Origin: Halobacillus alkaliphilus
Lineage (GTDB): Bacteria; Bacillota; Bacilli; Bacillales; Halobacillaceae
DNA length: 51,613 bases
Direction of reading: 5' to 3'
NCBI RefSeq assembly: GCF_900113125.1
Contig: NZ_FOOG01000016.1
Span: 18,521 to 70,133 of the forward strand
A program made the position numbers and the translations under genes. Position 1 is the first letter of the stretch; each line of letters begins with the position of its first letter. Shown here piece by piece: positions 34,595 through 43,935 of this stretch. A model generated the notes under the pieces. That model was not told the DNA's origin, ran no database searches, and worked only from the letters and a program-made list of their open reading frames with translations.

Positions 34595-34738
34595 TTACTC
34601 TAACCACATTCCCCGCCACTATTTCTCTCCCTATATTTGAATGTGGTCAACAAGTAATCAGAAAAGCAATATAAAACCTTTTCTGTTATGCTTCATTTGC
34701 AGGATTTTTTGATAATATTGGAAAAGGTGGCGGATCAT

Positions 34739-35674
34739 GTGAAAAAAATAATCATAGGCACTGCCTGCATAATGAGCACTGGCCTACTTGCTGGCACGAT
34801 CTATTTTGAAAAGTCGTCGAACATCCCATTACCTGCTGCCCCGCCTCCCGTGCAGGAACAGGCGCTACAATCGTCTCCCCAGCCCGAATCGCTGGAGCCG
34901 ATTTACGAACAGGAGCCGATAGGGTATTCCTTCCAAAACGATCAGCTGCAGATTACATATGATCGCGGAGAAAGTTGGACGGAGGTTCCTATTGAAAAAG
35001 AAAAGTTATTTCAAGGAGAGTATGGCGGAAGCGAGCAGGAGCTTATTCCTAACAGCTATATTCTGAATGAGAACCGTACGGCATTCCTGTACACGGAAGA
35101 TAACGGTCAAAACGGCAAAAGAGTTCAACTGCTCTATTCGTTAAATCAAGGAGCCACATGGCAAGACGCAATGGTACAGGAAGAGTATGCCCCGCTGCGT
35201 TTTAGAAAAGTTGACTTTACCAATGAATCCTTTGGCTATGTCATTATTTCAGGTGATCGTACCATGTCACAGGAATGGACTACTGTGTACACGACAAGCG
35301 ATGGTGGTGAAAACTGGAGGGAGACGGCCCGTCCGGATACGACCCGTTTAATTTTTGATGGAGGTTTTGTCGATAAGAATACAGGATTTCTCTCCTATGG
35401 AACGATCAATCCTGAGGAACCTGACCTATATGTTACGCAGGATGGCGGGGATTCATGGAATAAATCAAACGTGCTCGTTCCTGAGAAGTACGAGAAACAC
35501 TTTGTAATGGCTGAAGTTCCGTTTAAAGAAGAAGATCACCTCGCTGTCCTTATTAAACAAGGTCCGAACGGCGATTATCAGGGCGGTCGCGTGAAAGGGA
35601 AATTCATATCTCACGACCAGGGCAGCACATGGGAGTTTTCTAAGGAGGTCGATCCGAATGAAACGAGCGAATAA
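34739..35674 (+). CDS. Secreted or anchored BNR/beta-propeller-like protein
   Basis: The GTG at 34739 follows AAAGGTGG and begins a proper signal sequence (VKKIIIGTACIMSTGLLAG), so I prefer it to the upstream 34688 start; it gives 311 residues. After a Pro/Gln-rich linker, the body repeats short motifs ITYDRGESW, LYSLNQGATW, TTSDGGENW, VTQDGGDSW and SHDQGSTW. These Asp-x-Gly-x-x-Trp boxes are the hallmark of BNR/sialidase-type beta-propellers. No sialidase arginine triad was recognised. The next gene starts inside its last 17 bases. Confidence 0.75.
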   Translation: MKKIIIGTACIMSTGLLAGTIYFEKSSNIPLPAAPPPVQEQALQSSPQPESLEPIYEQEPIGYSFQNDQLQITYDRGESWTEVPIEKEKLFQGEYGGSEQELIPNSYILNENRTAFLYTEDNGQNGKRVQLLYSLNQGATWQDAMVQEEYAPLRFRKVDFTNESFGYVIISGDRTMSQEWTTVYTTSDGGENWRETARPDTTRLIFDGGFVDKNTGFLSYGTINPEEPDLYVTQDGGDSWNKSNVLVPEKYEKHFVMAEVPFKEEDHLAVLIKQGPNGDYQGGRVKGKFISHDQGSTWEFSKEVDPNETSE

Positions 35675-36524
35675 AAAGGGAAAGAAAATCATCGGCTGGC
35701 TGCTTTTCCTAGCAGCCATTGGATTGTGCTGCGTCCAGGGAGTCTACTTCCTCCTTGAGAACAACTATTCCGTGGAGTACATAGATAACCGGCTTTTTTA
35801 CGTCATCAATCTGTTGATTATCGTTTTTATGACGCTTACTATCTTTCTCCTTTTGACGATTGAGAAAAAGTGGAAGATCATAATCTCAAGCTTCGCTGCA
35901 GCTCTTATCCTTCTGCAGGCGGGCTTAATGATTAACCACAGTTATGAAACGAAACAAGTAATCAGCTTCTCACCAGAACTCAACCATCAATTAGTCATTA
36001 AAGAGGACAGCGACACTAGTCAGGCAGCCTATTATCGAACACGCTATGGGCTTTTTGTCCGCCCTAAGGAAGATCTGCCTTACCAGACCAGTGGGGATTA
36101 TAAGGTGAAATGGCTGGAGAAAGATATCGCTGCCGTAACCTACGAGGCTACCGATCGCACCCTTCATCAATATATTGGCACCTATGGAGCGCGTGATGGC
36201 GGAATCTCTTACTCGTACGTTGCCTCTATGACTCGCGGCCAGTGGAAAGGGGAAACGGCTCAGGTGACGAACAGCTCAGAAGGCATAGTCATCGAACACA
36301 AAGGAGAAACGGAACATTATACTCATGAAAATATGGTTCAATTTGGAACACTGGCATTAGTATTAATGGAAAACAACGAAGCGAAATGGACCATTGCATT
36401 AAATGAAAATTTCGAAAGTAACTCGAACGCCCCCGAACCGCCGGCGGGTGAAATCACTTTATATAAAGCTACCATGGAAAAGAATGACCCTATATCCCTT
36501 GAGTATATATCTGCTACGGATTAA
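35658..36524 (+). CDS. Membrane protein with extracytoplasmic domain, unknown function
   Basis: A 288-residue protein with three N-terminal hydrophobic segments (about residues 10-32, 45-68 and 74-92) and a soluble C-terminal domain of about 190 residues with mostly beta-type sequence (VKWLEKDIAAVTYEA, YIGTYGARDGGISYSYVAS). It overlaps the BNR-repeat gene by 17 bases, so the two are translationally coupled and probably act together at the cell surface. The RBS AAGGAGG lies inside the upstream gene. I do not recognise the family. Confidence 0.72.
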   Translation: MKRANKKGKKIIGWLLFLAAIGLCCVQGVYFLLENNYSVEYIDNRLFYVINLLIIVFMTLTIFLLLTIEKKWKIIISSFAAALILLQAGLMINHSYETKQVISFSPELNHQLVIKEDSDTSQAAYYRTRYGLFVRPKEDLPYQTSGDYKVKWLEKDIAAVTYEATDRTLHQYIGTYGARDGGISYSYVASMTRGQWKGETAQVTNSSEGIVIEHKGETEHYTHENMVQFGTLALVLMENNEAKWTIALNENFESNSNAPEPPAGEITLYKATMEKNDPISLEYISATD

Positions 36525-36567
36525 ATCAGCAGTATAATTGGCTTGAGCCCACCTTTCACCTTATATC

Positions 36568-36608
36568 ATAAAGAGCCGGTGAAGACCCGAAAAACTGGCT
36601 TTTTATGA
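36568..36608 (+). terminator. Terminator of the BNR/membrane pair
   Basis: AAAGAGCCGGT and ACTGGCTTTTT form the stem; TTTTTATG follows. The gap 36609-36891 otherwise shows only a short open stretch without a start. Confidence 0.65.
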
Positions 36609-36891
36609 TGTATAAAGGGGCTTAGTGTAAAGTAGTAATGAATATACATGTCGATCATAACTTATCATTTATTTTTTCATCCTTTTAAAACCTCCGACAG
36701 CTAGGAAGATTACAAACCCTAATAAGCCACGAAGCTATCCCTCTAGTTTCACCTCCTCAGTAGCTAGCTAACTTATTTAGGTAGCACACGCTGAGAAGTT
36801 TCAAATTGATCTGTTTTAAAGAAAGAAAAAGAGGTGAAACCCTATTTGGTCTTGCCTCTCATAAGAGTATAATTTCTTGCGTCCATTAACT

Positions 36892-37461
36892 CTAGACCCT
36901 CAGCGAGCCACGAAAGCCTCTGGCAGCGTAGTATGATTCTGCCCCATTGTGATAGACGAAGACGTGATCATAACGACGATCGCAAAAAAGTGCTCCCCCG
37001 CGCTCTCTAATAGCAGACGGAGTTTGTACCCAGCTCGATGTTTTCTTATCAAACTCGCCGATTCTCTGTAACCCTCTATATTCTTCCTCTGTTAAGATCT
37101 CAATCCCCATGGAAGCGGCCATATCGATCGCACTGTTTTCAGGCTTGAATTTTTTTCTTGCCTCCAGCGCCTCACGATCGTAACAAACGCTTCGGCGGCC
37201 TTTAGGACTTTCCGCTGCACAGTCCATAAAAATGTATGTGTCCTCTTTTTCATCATACCTCACTACATCAGGTTCACCGCCTGTTCTTTCCATCTCATTC
37301 AGCGACCACAATTTTTCAGGATCAGCCTCAAGTTTCACCTGAACAGCATTCCATTCAAACCCTTCATGACGGTGCATGTTATGTTCAAAACGATCCTTCA
37401 ATACCTTTAATAATTCTTCACTTTGATCCTTGGATACCGTCTTTTTATTACTCTTTGTCAT
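36892..37461 (-). CDS. DUF4256 family protein
   Basis: The ATG at 37461 follows AGGAGG; the 23 codons upstream in frame are not needed. The 189-residue protein shows the DUF4256 order: LLKVLKDRFEHNMHRHEGFEWNAVQVKL (about residues 18-45), LNEMERTGGEPDVV, FMDCAAESPKGRRSVCYDREAL (about 80-101), MAASMGIEILTEEEYRGLQ and SAIRERGGALFCDRRYD. It is soluble and of unknown function; the conserved Cys, His and Asp residues hint at an enzyme. It is monocistronic. Confidence 0.82.
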   Translation of the reverse strand: MTKSNKKTVSKDQSEELLKVLKDRFEHNMHRHEGFEWNAVQVKLEADPEKLWSLNEMERTGGEPDVVRYDEKEDTYIFMDCAAESPKGRRSVCYDREALEARKKFKPENSAIDMAASMGIEILTEEEYRGLQRIGEFDKKTSSWVQTPSAIRERGGALFCDRRYDHVFVYHNGAESYYAARGFRGSLRV

Positions 37462-37691
37462 GGTTATGCCTCCTGAAATTTTTAGGCCCATCCAAACATA
37501 GTTTAAGATGAACTTCTTACTTTCATCCATTATCTAGAAAAAAGGAAAGTAAGCCACTCTTGTTGGAATCTGTTTTTAGGATTCACGCTCACTCCAGCGA
37601 ACTTTTTTACTTTTTTAAAGAGGAATTACTTTTTGTTAGGCGAATAAATGAGTAGGAAATACGAGTGCTTGAAAATAGCAGGAGGGATTCT

Positions 37692-38417
37692 ATGAGAGTA
37701 TTAGTTCTTGGAGCAAGCGGAGCTACCGGTAAACAAGTCGTCATGCAATTGATTAAAAGACAAATCAATACGCGCATTCTCATCCGGGAGACAGCCGTTC
37801 TTTCTCATGAGATACAAGACCATTCACTAGTGGAAACCGTGAAGGGCAATATCAACGAATTAACTGACTCTGATATGAGCGCTCTTTTACACGATTGTAC
37901 AATCATTATCTCCTGCCTTGGTCACAATGTTTCCTTCAAAGGGATGTTTGGCAACCCTCGCTATTTGGTATTTGATACGATAAAGAGGATTACAGAGACA
38001 ATCAAAAAAGATCCTGCTAAAAATATGAAACTTATACTTATGAGTACAACCGCTTATACGAACCCTTTATCCGGAGAGAAGAATTCAATAGCAGAAAAAA
38101 TCATTTTTTCATTTCTCACGCTTTTACTTCCACCCCATCGGGACAATGTCAAAGCTGCCAATCATCTGGTTATCACGACAGGCCAAGAGGACAAAAATAT
38201 CAATTGGATTGCCGTGCGCCCCGACTCTTTAATTAATGAGATGGAAAAGAGTTCCTATGAAATTTATGAATCCAAGATTAGAGGTCCCCTATTCAATGCC
38301 GGGAAAACCAGCAGGATTAACGTGAGTCATTTTATGGTGGAACTAGTTGCAGATGATTCTAAATGGAACCAATGGCAATACAAAACGCCGGTGATTTACA
38401 ATAAAGACGGCCCTTAA
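37692..38417 (+). CDS. NAD(P)-binding SDR-type oxidoreductase
   Basis: The ATG at 37692 follows AGGAGGG and gives 241 residues beginning MRVLVLGASGATGKQVVMQL, an extended short-chain-dehydrogenase Rossmann motif (GxxGxxG). Further markers are ETVKGNINELTD, ISCLGHNVSF and KLILMSTTAY. This NmrA/HSCARG-like group includes flavin reductase-like and sugar-nucleotide epimerase-like enzymes; the substrate is unknown. It is not in an evident operon. Confidence 0.82.
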   Translation: MRVLVLGASGATGKQVVMQLIKRQINTRILIRETAVLSHEIQDHSLVETVKGNINELTDSDMSALLHDCTIIISCLGHNVSFKGMFGNPRYLVFDTIKRITETIKKDPAKNMKLILMSTTAYTNPLSGEKNSIAEKIIFSFLTLLLPPHRDNVKAANHLVITTGQEDKNINWIAVRPDSLINEMEKSSYEIYESKIRGPLFNAGKTSRINVSHFMVELVADDSKWNQWQYKTPVIYNKDGP

Positions 38418-38527
38418 AATTAATCCTGCATTTCTGTTAAGCTATTACACCTTCTCAACTTTTGATGTTTCTAGCAGAAATGTTATTATTTAGTCCTTGC
38501 CCACTAATCCCTCTACACACTATATGA

Positions 38528-38905
38528 CTACTTTTCCATCACAGCAAAATAATGATCTTCATTATCCGCAAAATTAAATACTCTACCCGATGGCATATTT
38601 ACAATTTCACCCACGGTTATTCCTTTGTTTTGCAAATCTTGATGTAGGTGTTCAAAATCATCAGAGTAGAACATTAAAGAAGGTGTATCAAGGTTTACTC
38701 CTGGAGACATGTTAGCCACGACCTCTTTGTTATGAAGAACAATAGTCGTTTCAGCCCCTTTTTTTGGGGCTATTTCTATCCATCTCATTCCGCCATCGTT
38801 GTTTTCTTCTGAAGTCACAATAAACCCTAATTTCTCTGTCCAAAAGTTCACTGCTTCATCCTGGTTATCAACATATAACATAATTTGACCCACTTTAGTG
38901 AACAC
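38528..38905 (-). CDS. VOC-superfamily (glyoxalase/bleomycin-resistance fold) protein
   Basis: A 125-residue protein with one VOC module of paired beta-alpha-beta-beta-beta units: VGQIMLYVDNQDEAVNFWTEKLGFIV (about residues 5-30), MRWIEIAPKKGAETTIVLHN and SLMFYSDDFEHLHQDLQNKGITV (about 76-98), ending in FADNEDHYFAVME. This family covers glyoxalase I, dioxygenases and resistance proteins. The metal-ligand residues are partly present. A GTG starts it. Substrate unknown. Confidence 0.82.
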   Translation of the reverse strand: MFTKVGQIMLYVDNQDEAVNFWTEKLGFIVTSEENNDGGMRWIEIAPKKGAETTIVLHNKEVVANMSPGVNLDTPSLMFYSDDFEHLHQDLQNKGITVGEIVNMPSGRVFNFADNEDHYFAVMEK

Positions 38906-39094
38906 TCTACTCCACTCCCTTTAAAGTTATACTCTATTATTCTCTATCCAGTAAGTGAATCCCTCCTCCTCTAAACGTCTCGAATAAAATAACTCCACAC
39001 TCTCTAATTATTCAAGATTTATTCTCATTCATTAAACTCAGAAACTGAAACTATAGACACGATTCCAAGAAAAAGCTCGTCCCTCATACTCTAA

Positions 39095-39268
39095 TCAAAA
39101 GCTTGTTGCTATCCAAATGATTAATAAAGCAAATATTATAGCAGCTCCTGTATGAACCCAGTTTCCCTTAAGTTTGCCTTTTACATTAGCAAAATCTTTA
39201 AGAATAATAGCTCCCCAACCTCCAGCGACTAATAGAACAATGATTATGGTTATTACGATATCATTCAT
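39095..39268 (-). CDS. Small two-segment membrane protein
   Basis: A 57-residue frame beginning MNDIVITIIIVLLVAGGW with a second hydrophobic segment TGAAIIFALLIIWIATSF. GGAGG lies 8 bases before the ATG. The intervening part is basic (KDFANVKGKLKGNW), suggesting both ends face outside or lumen in a hairpin. Function unknown. It lies between the VOC and DinB genes, with no shared regulation visible. Confidence 0.68.
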   Translation of the reverse strand: MNDIVITIIIVLLVAGGWGAIILKDFANVKGKLKGNWVHTGAAIIFALLIIWIATSF

Positions 39269-39341
39269 TCGAGACCTCCATTTTCTTTTTTAAGTCTATT
39301 ACCTTGATAGTAAATTTAAAAACTATCCAAGTGCTAAGAAA

Positions 39342-39369
39342 AAGACGATTGCTTTTGTTAAGCAATCGC
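39342..39369. terminator. Hairpin between DinB gene and small membrane protein gene
   Basis: ACGATTGCTT and AAGCAATCGC form a 9-bp stem around TTGTT. It may end the DinB transcript, or belong to the interspersed repeat block that includes the palindrome at 39384. Confidence 0.55.
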
Positions 39370-39383
39370 CGCCATTTGTGTAA

Positions 39384-39403
39384 GACTCGAATTCAAATTT
39401 ACT
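39384..39403. repeat. Interspersed palindrome copy (weak)
   Basis: GACTCGAATTCAAATT is a weak match to the consensus GACTyGAwnTCrAGATA. It abuts and overlaps the stop of the DinB gene. Confidence 0.4.
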
Positions 39404-39920
39404 CTTTTGATAGCATTTTTCTAATTATTCTTATTTGACCTCTATGATTGATTTCATCTTCAAAAACATGAAACCAAATAAAGTAGTTATTAGAGGAATA
39501 ATTGTCCCATAGCCTGTTTTCGTATAACCAATCATCAGTCAACGTCGCAAATTTCTGAAGTGTTCTATGTCTAATTTCTTCAAGTTTGGTGATATAAAAA
39601 TCCAGTGAATATCCATTAATGTATTTTCTTCCTTTTTCTCCAAGACTGTAAGGAGATCCCCATTCCAACATTTCCTGTTCATTTGGACTTCGGCCTTCGA
39701 AAATTTCTATTTGAAATCCTTTCTCTACAGCAGCTATATGGAATAAAAGGGCTCCAATACTATTACCCTCCTTACCTGGTAAAAAATCCAATTCAGAGGT
39801 TGTTAGGCCTGATATAGCTTCTAACGTTGTTTTTCTCACATAGTTCATTTGTGACACTAGGTGACCTATTTGTGGAGTGAATCCTTTTAACGGCTCTATT
39901 TTTACTTCCAATTGAAACAC
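39399..39920 (-). CDS. DinB-family four-helix protein
   Basis: A 173-residue protein with the DinB_2 histidine pattern: LLFHIAAVEKGFQI (about residues 58-71) and WFHVFEDEINHRGQIRIIRKML (about 149-170), the three His of the metal site. Members are typically thiol-transferase-like or unknown stress proteins. An RBS (AAAGGAAG) precedes the start. It lies 22 bp after the kinase gene and is likely co-transcribed with it. Confidence 0.82.
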   Translation of the reverse strand: MFQLEVKIEPLKGFTPQIGHLVSQMNYVRKTTLEAISGLTTSELDFLPGKEGNSIGALLFHIAAVEKGFQIEIFEGRSPNEQEMLEWGSPYSLGEKGRKYINGYSLDFYITKLEEIRHRTLQKFATLTDDWLYENRLWDNYSSNNYFIWFHVFEDEINHRGQIRIIRKMLSKE

Positions 39921-39942
39921 TTCCTTTCCATCGACTAAACCA

Positions 39943-40485
39943 TCATACTATGTTCAATACTTCTTGAGTAATAATTTCTGCAATCTCAAATTTAGGTAGT
40001 GTCCCGTCTACAATTAGGTCAGAATTTGGTTTTGTCGTATCTAACATAGTAAGATAACCTCGCCTCCCTCCAGCTAAGTAGTTATCTAAATCCAGTAATA
40101 TCTCCTCAGCAGAACCACTCTTAAAATCTCTATGGATTCTGCGTGCCATTGCAATATCCAATGGAGTATCAATAAACACTGCAAAATCAATGAGACTACT
40201 TGTTTGACTATGTAAATAGGCAAATGGAAAATCTACTATTATGTAGTCTCGACGTTCAGTAATTAACTGATTTATGTCTCTAATAAGTGGTGATAAGTCC
40301 CAATCATCAGGATTACAGCCATTATCAATCCATTTAGTTATGTCTTTAGGACCATCAAAATCATAATCATCAAAATATATCGTTTTACTATTTGGTAATT
40401 TCCTTTTTACACAAGAAGCTATTGTCGTTTTTCCACCGCCTGAAACCGCAGCAATAGCAATAATCATTGGTGACTTTCTTTTCAT
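39943..40485 (-). CDS. Small P-loop kinase (uridine-kinase-like)
   Basis: A 180-residue NTPase fold starting IIAIAAVSGGGKTTIASCVKR, a Walker A motif with three Gly, then IYFDDYDFDGPKD (substrate Asp), VDFPFAYLHS and the lid RRIHRDFK (about residues 115-122). This is the layout of uridine/phosphoribulokinase-like small kinases. The substrate is not evident. GGAGG lies upstream of the ATG. It is the first gene of a two-gene unit with DinB. Confidence 0.78.
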   Translation of the reverse strand: MKRKSPMIIAIAAVSGGGKTTIASCVKRKLPNSKTIYFDDYDFDGPKDITKWIDNGCNPDDWDLSPLIRDINQLITERRDYIIVDFPFAYLHSQTSSLIDFAVFIDTPLDIAMARRIHRDFKSGSAEEILLDLDNYLAGGRRGYLTMLDTTKPNSDLIVDGTLPKFEIAEIITQEVLNIV

Positions 40486-40637
40486 TAAACTCCTCCAATA
40501 TTTCAGTTTCTCTATAATTATTTAAATTAGGCCGAGTATCCTACGAGGAATCGTCCTCTTTTAAAAAAACGATTTTAAGACATTCTAATTATATAACTAA
40601 CCTGATCAAGGAATTAATTTATGAATTATAAACCCAG

Positions 40638-41816
40638 TTAAGTAATATCCACCCTTTGCTCTCTCCTGCTTCTAAAGAAAAGAAATCCTCCTGATCCGGC
40701 AATCAAACCAACAAGAATCACCCAATACACCCATAATGCGTTCGTAAGACTAAATACATAAACTAGCAGAAAAGAAGAAATCAATAGTATTAACAGTATG
40801 GCCGCCGGAATCTGCAGCCCAACCAAAACCATATAACTGGATACCATTCGGGAGATCATGGCACTAATGACAGCTGTGCAAAAGGCAAGCGTGTAGATGA
40901 TCGCCACCGTCACCCCTATGTATTCCAAAAACGTGAAATCATACCAGCTCAACAATGGCCATCCAAAACTAAAGGAGCTGAGTTCACTCGACCAGAACAT
41001 ACTCGTATCATTTTTTGAATAGAGAAGGAAAAAGACGCCGAGATACATCGTTGTCAGTAAAAAGGTAGTCATCAAACCGGCTGAAAATTTTGACCAGAAC
41101 AACCCTCTTCCCATTTTAGAGGTATATTGCAGCTGAAGTAATCCTTTTTTCTGATCTGGAAGATACAAACGACCGATCACTATAAAAATGACGATCACAA
41201 TTAAGATTCCTGTGTATTGAATGAGGTTTTTGTAGTTTTCGTATATTTGAAAGGGGAGGATGGACTGAAGATCCGTCTCCTTGTAAATCTGCTCTGCCTT
41301 TTTTTGGGCAGAAGAGTATTTGGTATCCTTTATGTTCCACTGTCCTCTGCGATTGTAATGAGACTGTACTGTTTTAAAACCTTGTATTTCCCAAAAAACA
41401 TCAATGTCTTTATCAAACATAATTTCCGCATGAAGTTTATCTATCTTTTCATGAACATCTATACCATTCTCAGCTTCATTATAAAGTTTTCGATATTCTT
41501 CATAAGAAGTAACTCCAAGTTCCTGAGCAGTATCATTGTTCTGCAAATAAACTCCAGCTTCTTCCTTCGCAGCTTCCAACTTTTTTTGAAAGTCTTTGAA
41601 TTCTGTTTCATCCATTTCGTGTCCATAATCCTCGATCATTTCTGCATAGATTTGCTGCATGTCGAGAGCAGGTCTGCCATTGGGAAAGTATTCAATATGA
41701 AAACTGAGAAAAAATTCATAAAAAAACAGACTGATAAGCAGAACTGCCAGCAATACCTTGGGATTCCAAAGTTTTTTAAATTCGTGTAAAAATACAGACA
41801 TCCTAACCCTCCTCAT
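40638..41816 (-). CDS. ABC transporter permease (ABC-2 type), second subunit
   Basis: A 392-residue membrane protein with an N-terminal segment (about residues 17-37), a long extracytoplasmic stretch rich in Glu/Lys (about 45-190) and five C-terminal segments starting near YTGILIVIVIFIVIGRLY. The topology is that of bacitracin/lantibiotic-type ABC-2 permeases. ATG overlaps the preceding permease stop (ATGA). It is the last gene of the sigma-ABC operon. It is related to the neighbouring permease; both carry FLEY(I)GV-type and FSFGW/SWW motifs, suggesting an old duplication. Confidence 0.78.
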   Translation of the reverse strand: MRRVRMSVFLHEFKKLWNPKVLLAVLLISLFFYEFFLSFHIEYFPNGRPALDMQQIYAEMIEDYGHEMDETEFKDFQKKLEAAKEEAGVYLQNNDTAQELGVTSYEEYRKLYNEAENGIDVHEKIDKLHAEIMFDKDIDVFWEIQGFKTVQSHYNRRGQWNIKDTKYSSAQKKAEQIYKETDLQSILPFQIYENYKNLIQYTGILIVIVIFIVIGRLYLPDQKKGLLQLQYTSKMGRGLFWSKFSAGLMTTFLLTTMYLGVFFLLYSKNDTSMFWSSELSSFSFGWPLLSWYDFTFLEYIGVTVAIIYTLAFCTAVISAMISRMVSSYMVLVGLQIPAAILLILLISSFLLVYVFSLTNALWVYWVILVGLIAGSGGFLFFRSRREQRVDIT

Positions 41817-43051
41817 GAAATTGCCTGGTATTTAAAGCGGTGCAGACGGAATAGGCTAAGTCCACCAAGACCGATGCCCCAGCTCAAAATGGTCATTAGC
41901 TCATAGTAAGAAAACATTGTCATCGGATTGTTCACAGTAAACCAGGCATGAGGATTCAGCATGAGAATGAATGGACTGAACTGAGCAGCAAAAATAAGAG
42001 GACTATGCCCCGGCACCAATCCCGGAATCCAAAGAAACAGACCGAGTACAACCGCAAATGCTAAATAGACAAGGTAGCTATTTTTCAACCATATCGACAA
42101 TAACCAGCTTATAGCACTAAAAATCAGTTGGACCGCTATAACTAAAGCTACAAACAAGCCTACATATTCTATAAAAGACAGATTCCACCAGGATATGTAA
42201 GGCACTGGGGTCTCCCTCATGAAATAGTTACTGAAGGAAGAGTGCCACAATTGACTGTAATCAAATAGAATGAAATAGACAAGAAGCGTCAACCCGGTAA
42301 GCCCACCTGCAAAAATACCAGCCGAACATAATGATGCGGCAAGTTTATCTCTCATCAATTTCCGCCCACGCTTAGTAGAGAAAACGACGAGATCGGTTCT
42401 TTGCTCAAACTCATAGGTGCTTACATAAGCGGACAGTAAAACTACAAGTGCCATCACTTCAAAGAGAAGGATGAGACCTATCTCTTTAAACAGGAAAGTG
42501 TGCATCTTAAAGGTAAGACCATGAAAAAAGAAAGCGAGGTGCTCATCATTAGCTGCCACTTCTTGTTTCCGCCCCTCAATTTTTTTGAATTGAGAGCGTA
42601 CCGTGTCAGCAGCTCCTCCACTTAGCCCGTGCTGTTGTATGACGGATGAACTGAATGTAGTAAAATCGAGTTCTCTATAAAAAGCGTCCGCCTGGCTGCC
42701 AGTCTGACTGTATAAATGCAGAATCTGAAGCTGTTCATAACGCTTCTGAGGAATACTTTCTTTCCAAGGGGCGTCCGAATCATTGAGAGCTTCATTCAGC
42801 GACTGATACCTTTCCCCCTCAACATGGGAGTTGCTCCACACCAAACCCTCTTGAAGATCACTTTCCATGGAGTGTAACGTTTCTTCCGTGGCCTTCTCTC
42901 CGTATGTACCTACAATATCTGATAGAACATTCACACTCCCGCGAGATGGAATATGGTCAGCCATAAGTAAAACATTAATACTGGTGAAAAAAAGGAGAAG
43001 ACCAAGTAACAAGGGAGATTGAAATACCTTTTTCATTTCGTATTTGATCAT
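41813..43051 (-). CDS. ABC transporter permease (ABC-2 type), first subunit
   Basis: A 412-residue membrane protein with an N-terminal anchor (about residues 13-32), a roughly 150-residue external domain, and five or six C-terminal segments. EIGLILLFEVMALVVLLSAYVSTYEFEQRTDLVVFSTKRGRKLM (about 190-233) carries the coupling helix typical of ABC-2 permeases. Start and stop overlap its neighbours by four bases. Together with the next gene it would form a heterodimer exporter. The substrate is unknown; the operon layout resembles stress or antibiotic resistance exporters. Confidence 0.78.
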   Translation of the reverse strand: MIKYEMKKVFQSPLLLGLLLFFTSINVLLMADHIPSRGSVNVLSDIVGTYGEKATEETLHSMESDLQEGLVWSNSHVEGERYQSLNEALNDSDAPWKESIPQKRYEQLQILHLYSQTGSQADAFYRELDFTTFSSSVIQQHGLSGGAADTVRSQFKKIEGRKQEVAANDEHLAFFFHGLTFKMHTFLFKEIGLILLFEVMALVVLLSAYVSTYEFEQRTDLVVFSTKRGRKLMRDKLAASLCSAGIFAGGLTGLTLLVYFILFDYSQLWHSSFSNYFMRETPVPYISWWNLSFIEYVGLFVALVIAVQLIFSAISWLLSIWLKNSYLVYLAFAVVLGLFLWIPGLVPGHSPLIFAAQFSPFILMLNPHAWFTVNNPMTMFSYYELMTILSWGIGLGGLSLFRLHRFKYQAIS

Positions 43052-43935
43052 ACAATGCCACCAGTCAAATCGGTTTCTTCCTCGAATATATAGAGGAAGA
43101 CATCCTCAAGCGTTGGACTCACGGTTGTCCACCCTTGATCCCTATCTCCTTTCTCCACAGCAAAGCGCATCATCATCTTACCCTCTTCCTGCTTTTCAGC
43201 AAGAACGGAGTAATCCGCCCGGAATTGCTCCACTTCTTCAAACGGAATCTTTGTTTCGAAAAGTTTTCCTTCAAGAAGGAGACACAGGTCTTCCTGCCTC
43301 TTCTTATAAAGAACCTGCTTATTCTTAATCATAACGATTTCATTGGCAATCGATTCCACATCCGATACGATATGGGTCGATAAAATAATGGTCCGCTCAC
43401 GAGCCAGATTAGATAATATCTTTCTGAAGCGAGCTCTTTCTTTAGGATCCAGGCCGGCTGTCGGCTCATCAAGAATGAGAACCTGCGGGTCATTTAATAG
43501 TGCTTGACAGATCCCGACTCGCTGAATCATACCACCAGAGAATTTTTTCATTTTCTTATTTGCTACATCCTTGAGTCCAACAAGAGCAAGCAGCTCAGGG
43601 ATTTTCTCTTTAGCTTCGCTTTTGGTTAATCCTTTAAGGGAAGCTAGATAAATAAGATATTTTTCTGGTGAATAATTTTTATAATAGCCGAATTCCTGCG
43701 GGAGATAGCCTAGGATATCACGATATTTCTCATCCAAATCGATGATGTTTTCACCATTGTAGGTGATTTCTCCTTTAGTTGGGAAAATTAAAGTGACGAG
43801 CATTTTGATTAAAGTAGTTTTCCCAGCGCCGTTGGGGGCAAGCAGACCATAAATACCCCGGTCAAACTGTAGATCTATCCCTTCTAAAGCAGTAAATTGC
43901 CTAAAGTTTTTAGTAACACGGTGTACCTCTAGCAT
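43048..43935 (-). CDS. ABC transporter ATP-binding protein
   Basis: A 295-residue ATPase. Walker A is LLAPNGAGKTTLIKML (about residues 32-47), the Q-loop is GYLPQEFGYY, the signature is KFSGGMIQRVGICQALL (about 133-149), Walker B is VLILDEPTAGLDP and the switch His is in LSTHIV. The last 80 residues are an accessory domain. It energises the two ABC-2 permeases encoded downstream. It overlaps both neighbours. Confidence 0.9.
   Translation of the reverse strand: MLEVHRVTKNFRQFTALEGIDLQFDRGIYGLLAPNGAGKTTLIKMLVTLIFPTKGEITYNGENIIDLDEKYRDILGYLPQEFGYYKNYSPEKYLIYLASLKGLTKSEAKEKIPELLALVGLKDVANKKMKKFSGGMIQRVGICQALLNDPQVLILDEPTAGLDPKERARFRKILSNLARERTIILSTHIVSDVESIANEIVMIKNKQVLYKKRQEDLCLLLEGKLFETKIPFEEVEQFRADYSVLAEKQEEGKMMMRFAVEKGDRDQGWTTVSPTLEDVFLYIFEEETDLTGGIV

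Noticed and set aside
36609-36800. Tiny minus-strand peptide (LRGLLGFVIFLAVGGFKRMKK region)
   Set aside because: It looks like a membrane peptide, but an in-frame stop separates it from the only start with a ribosome site. Possibly a dead small gene; too weak to call.
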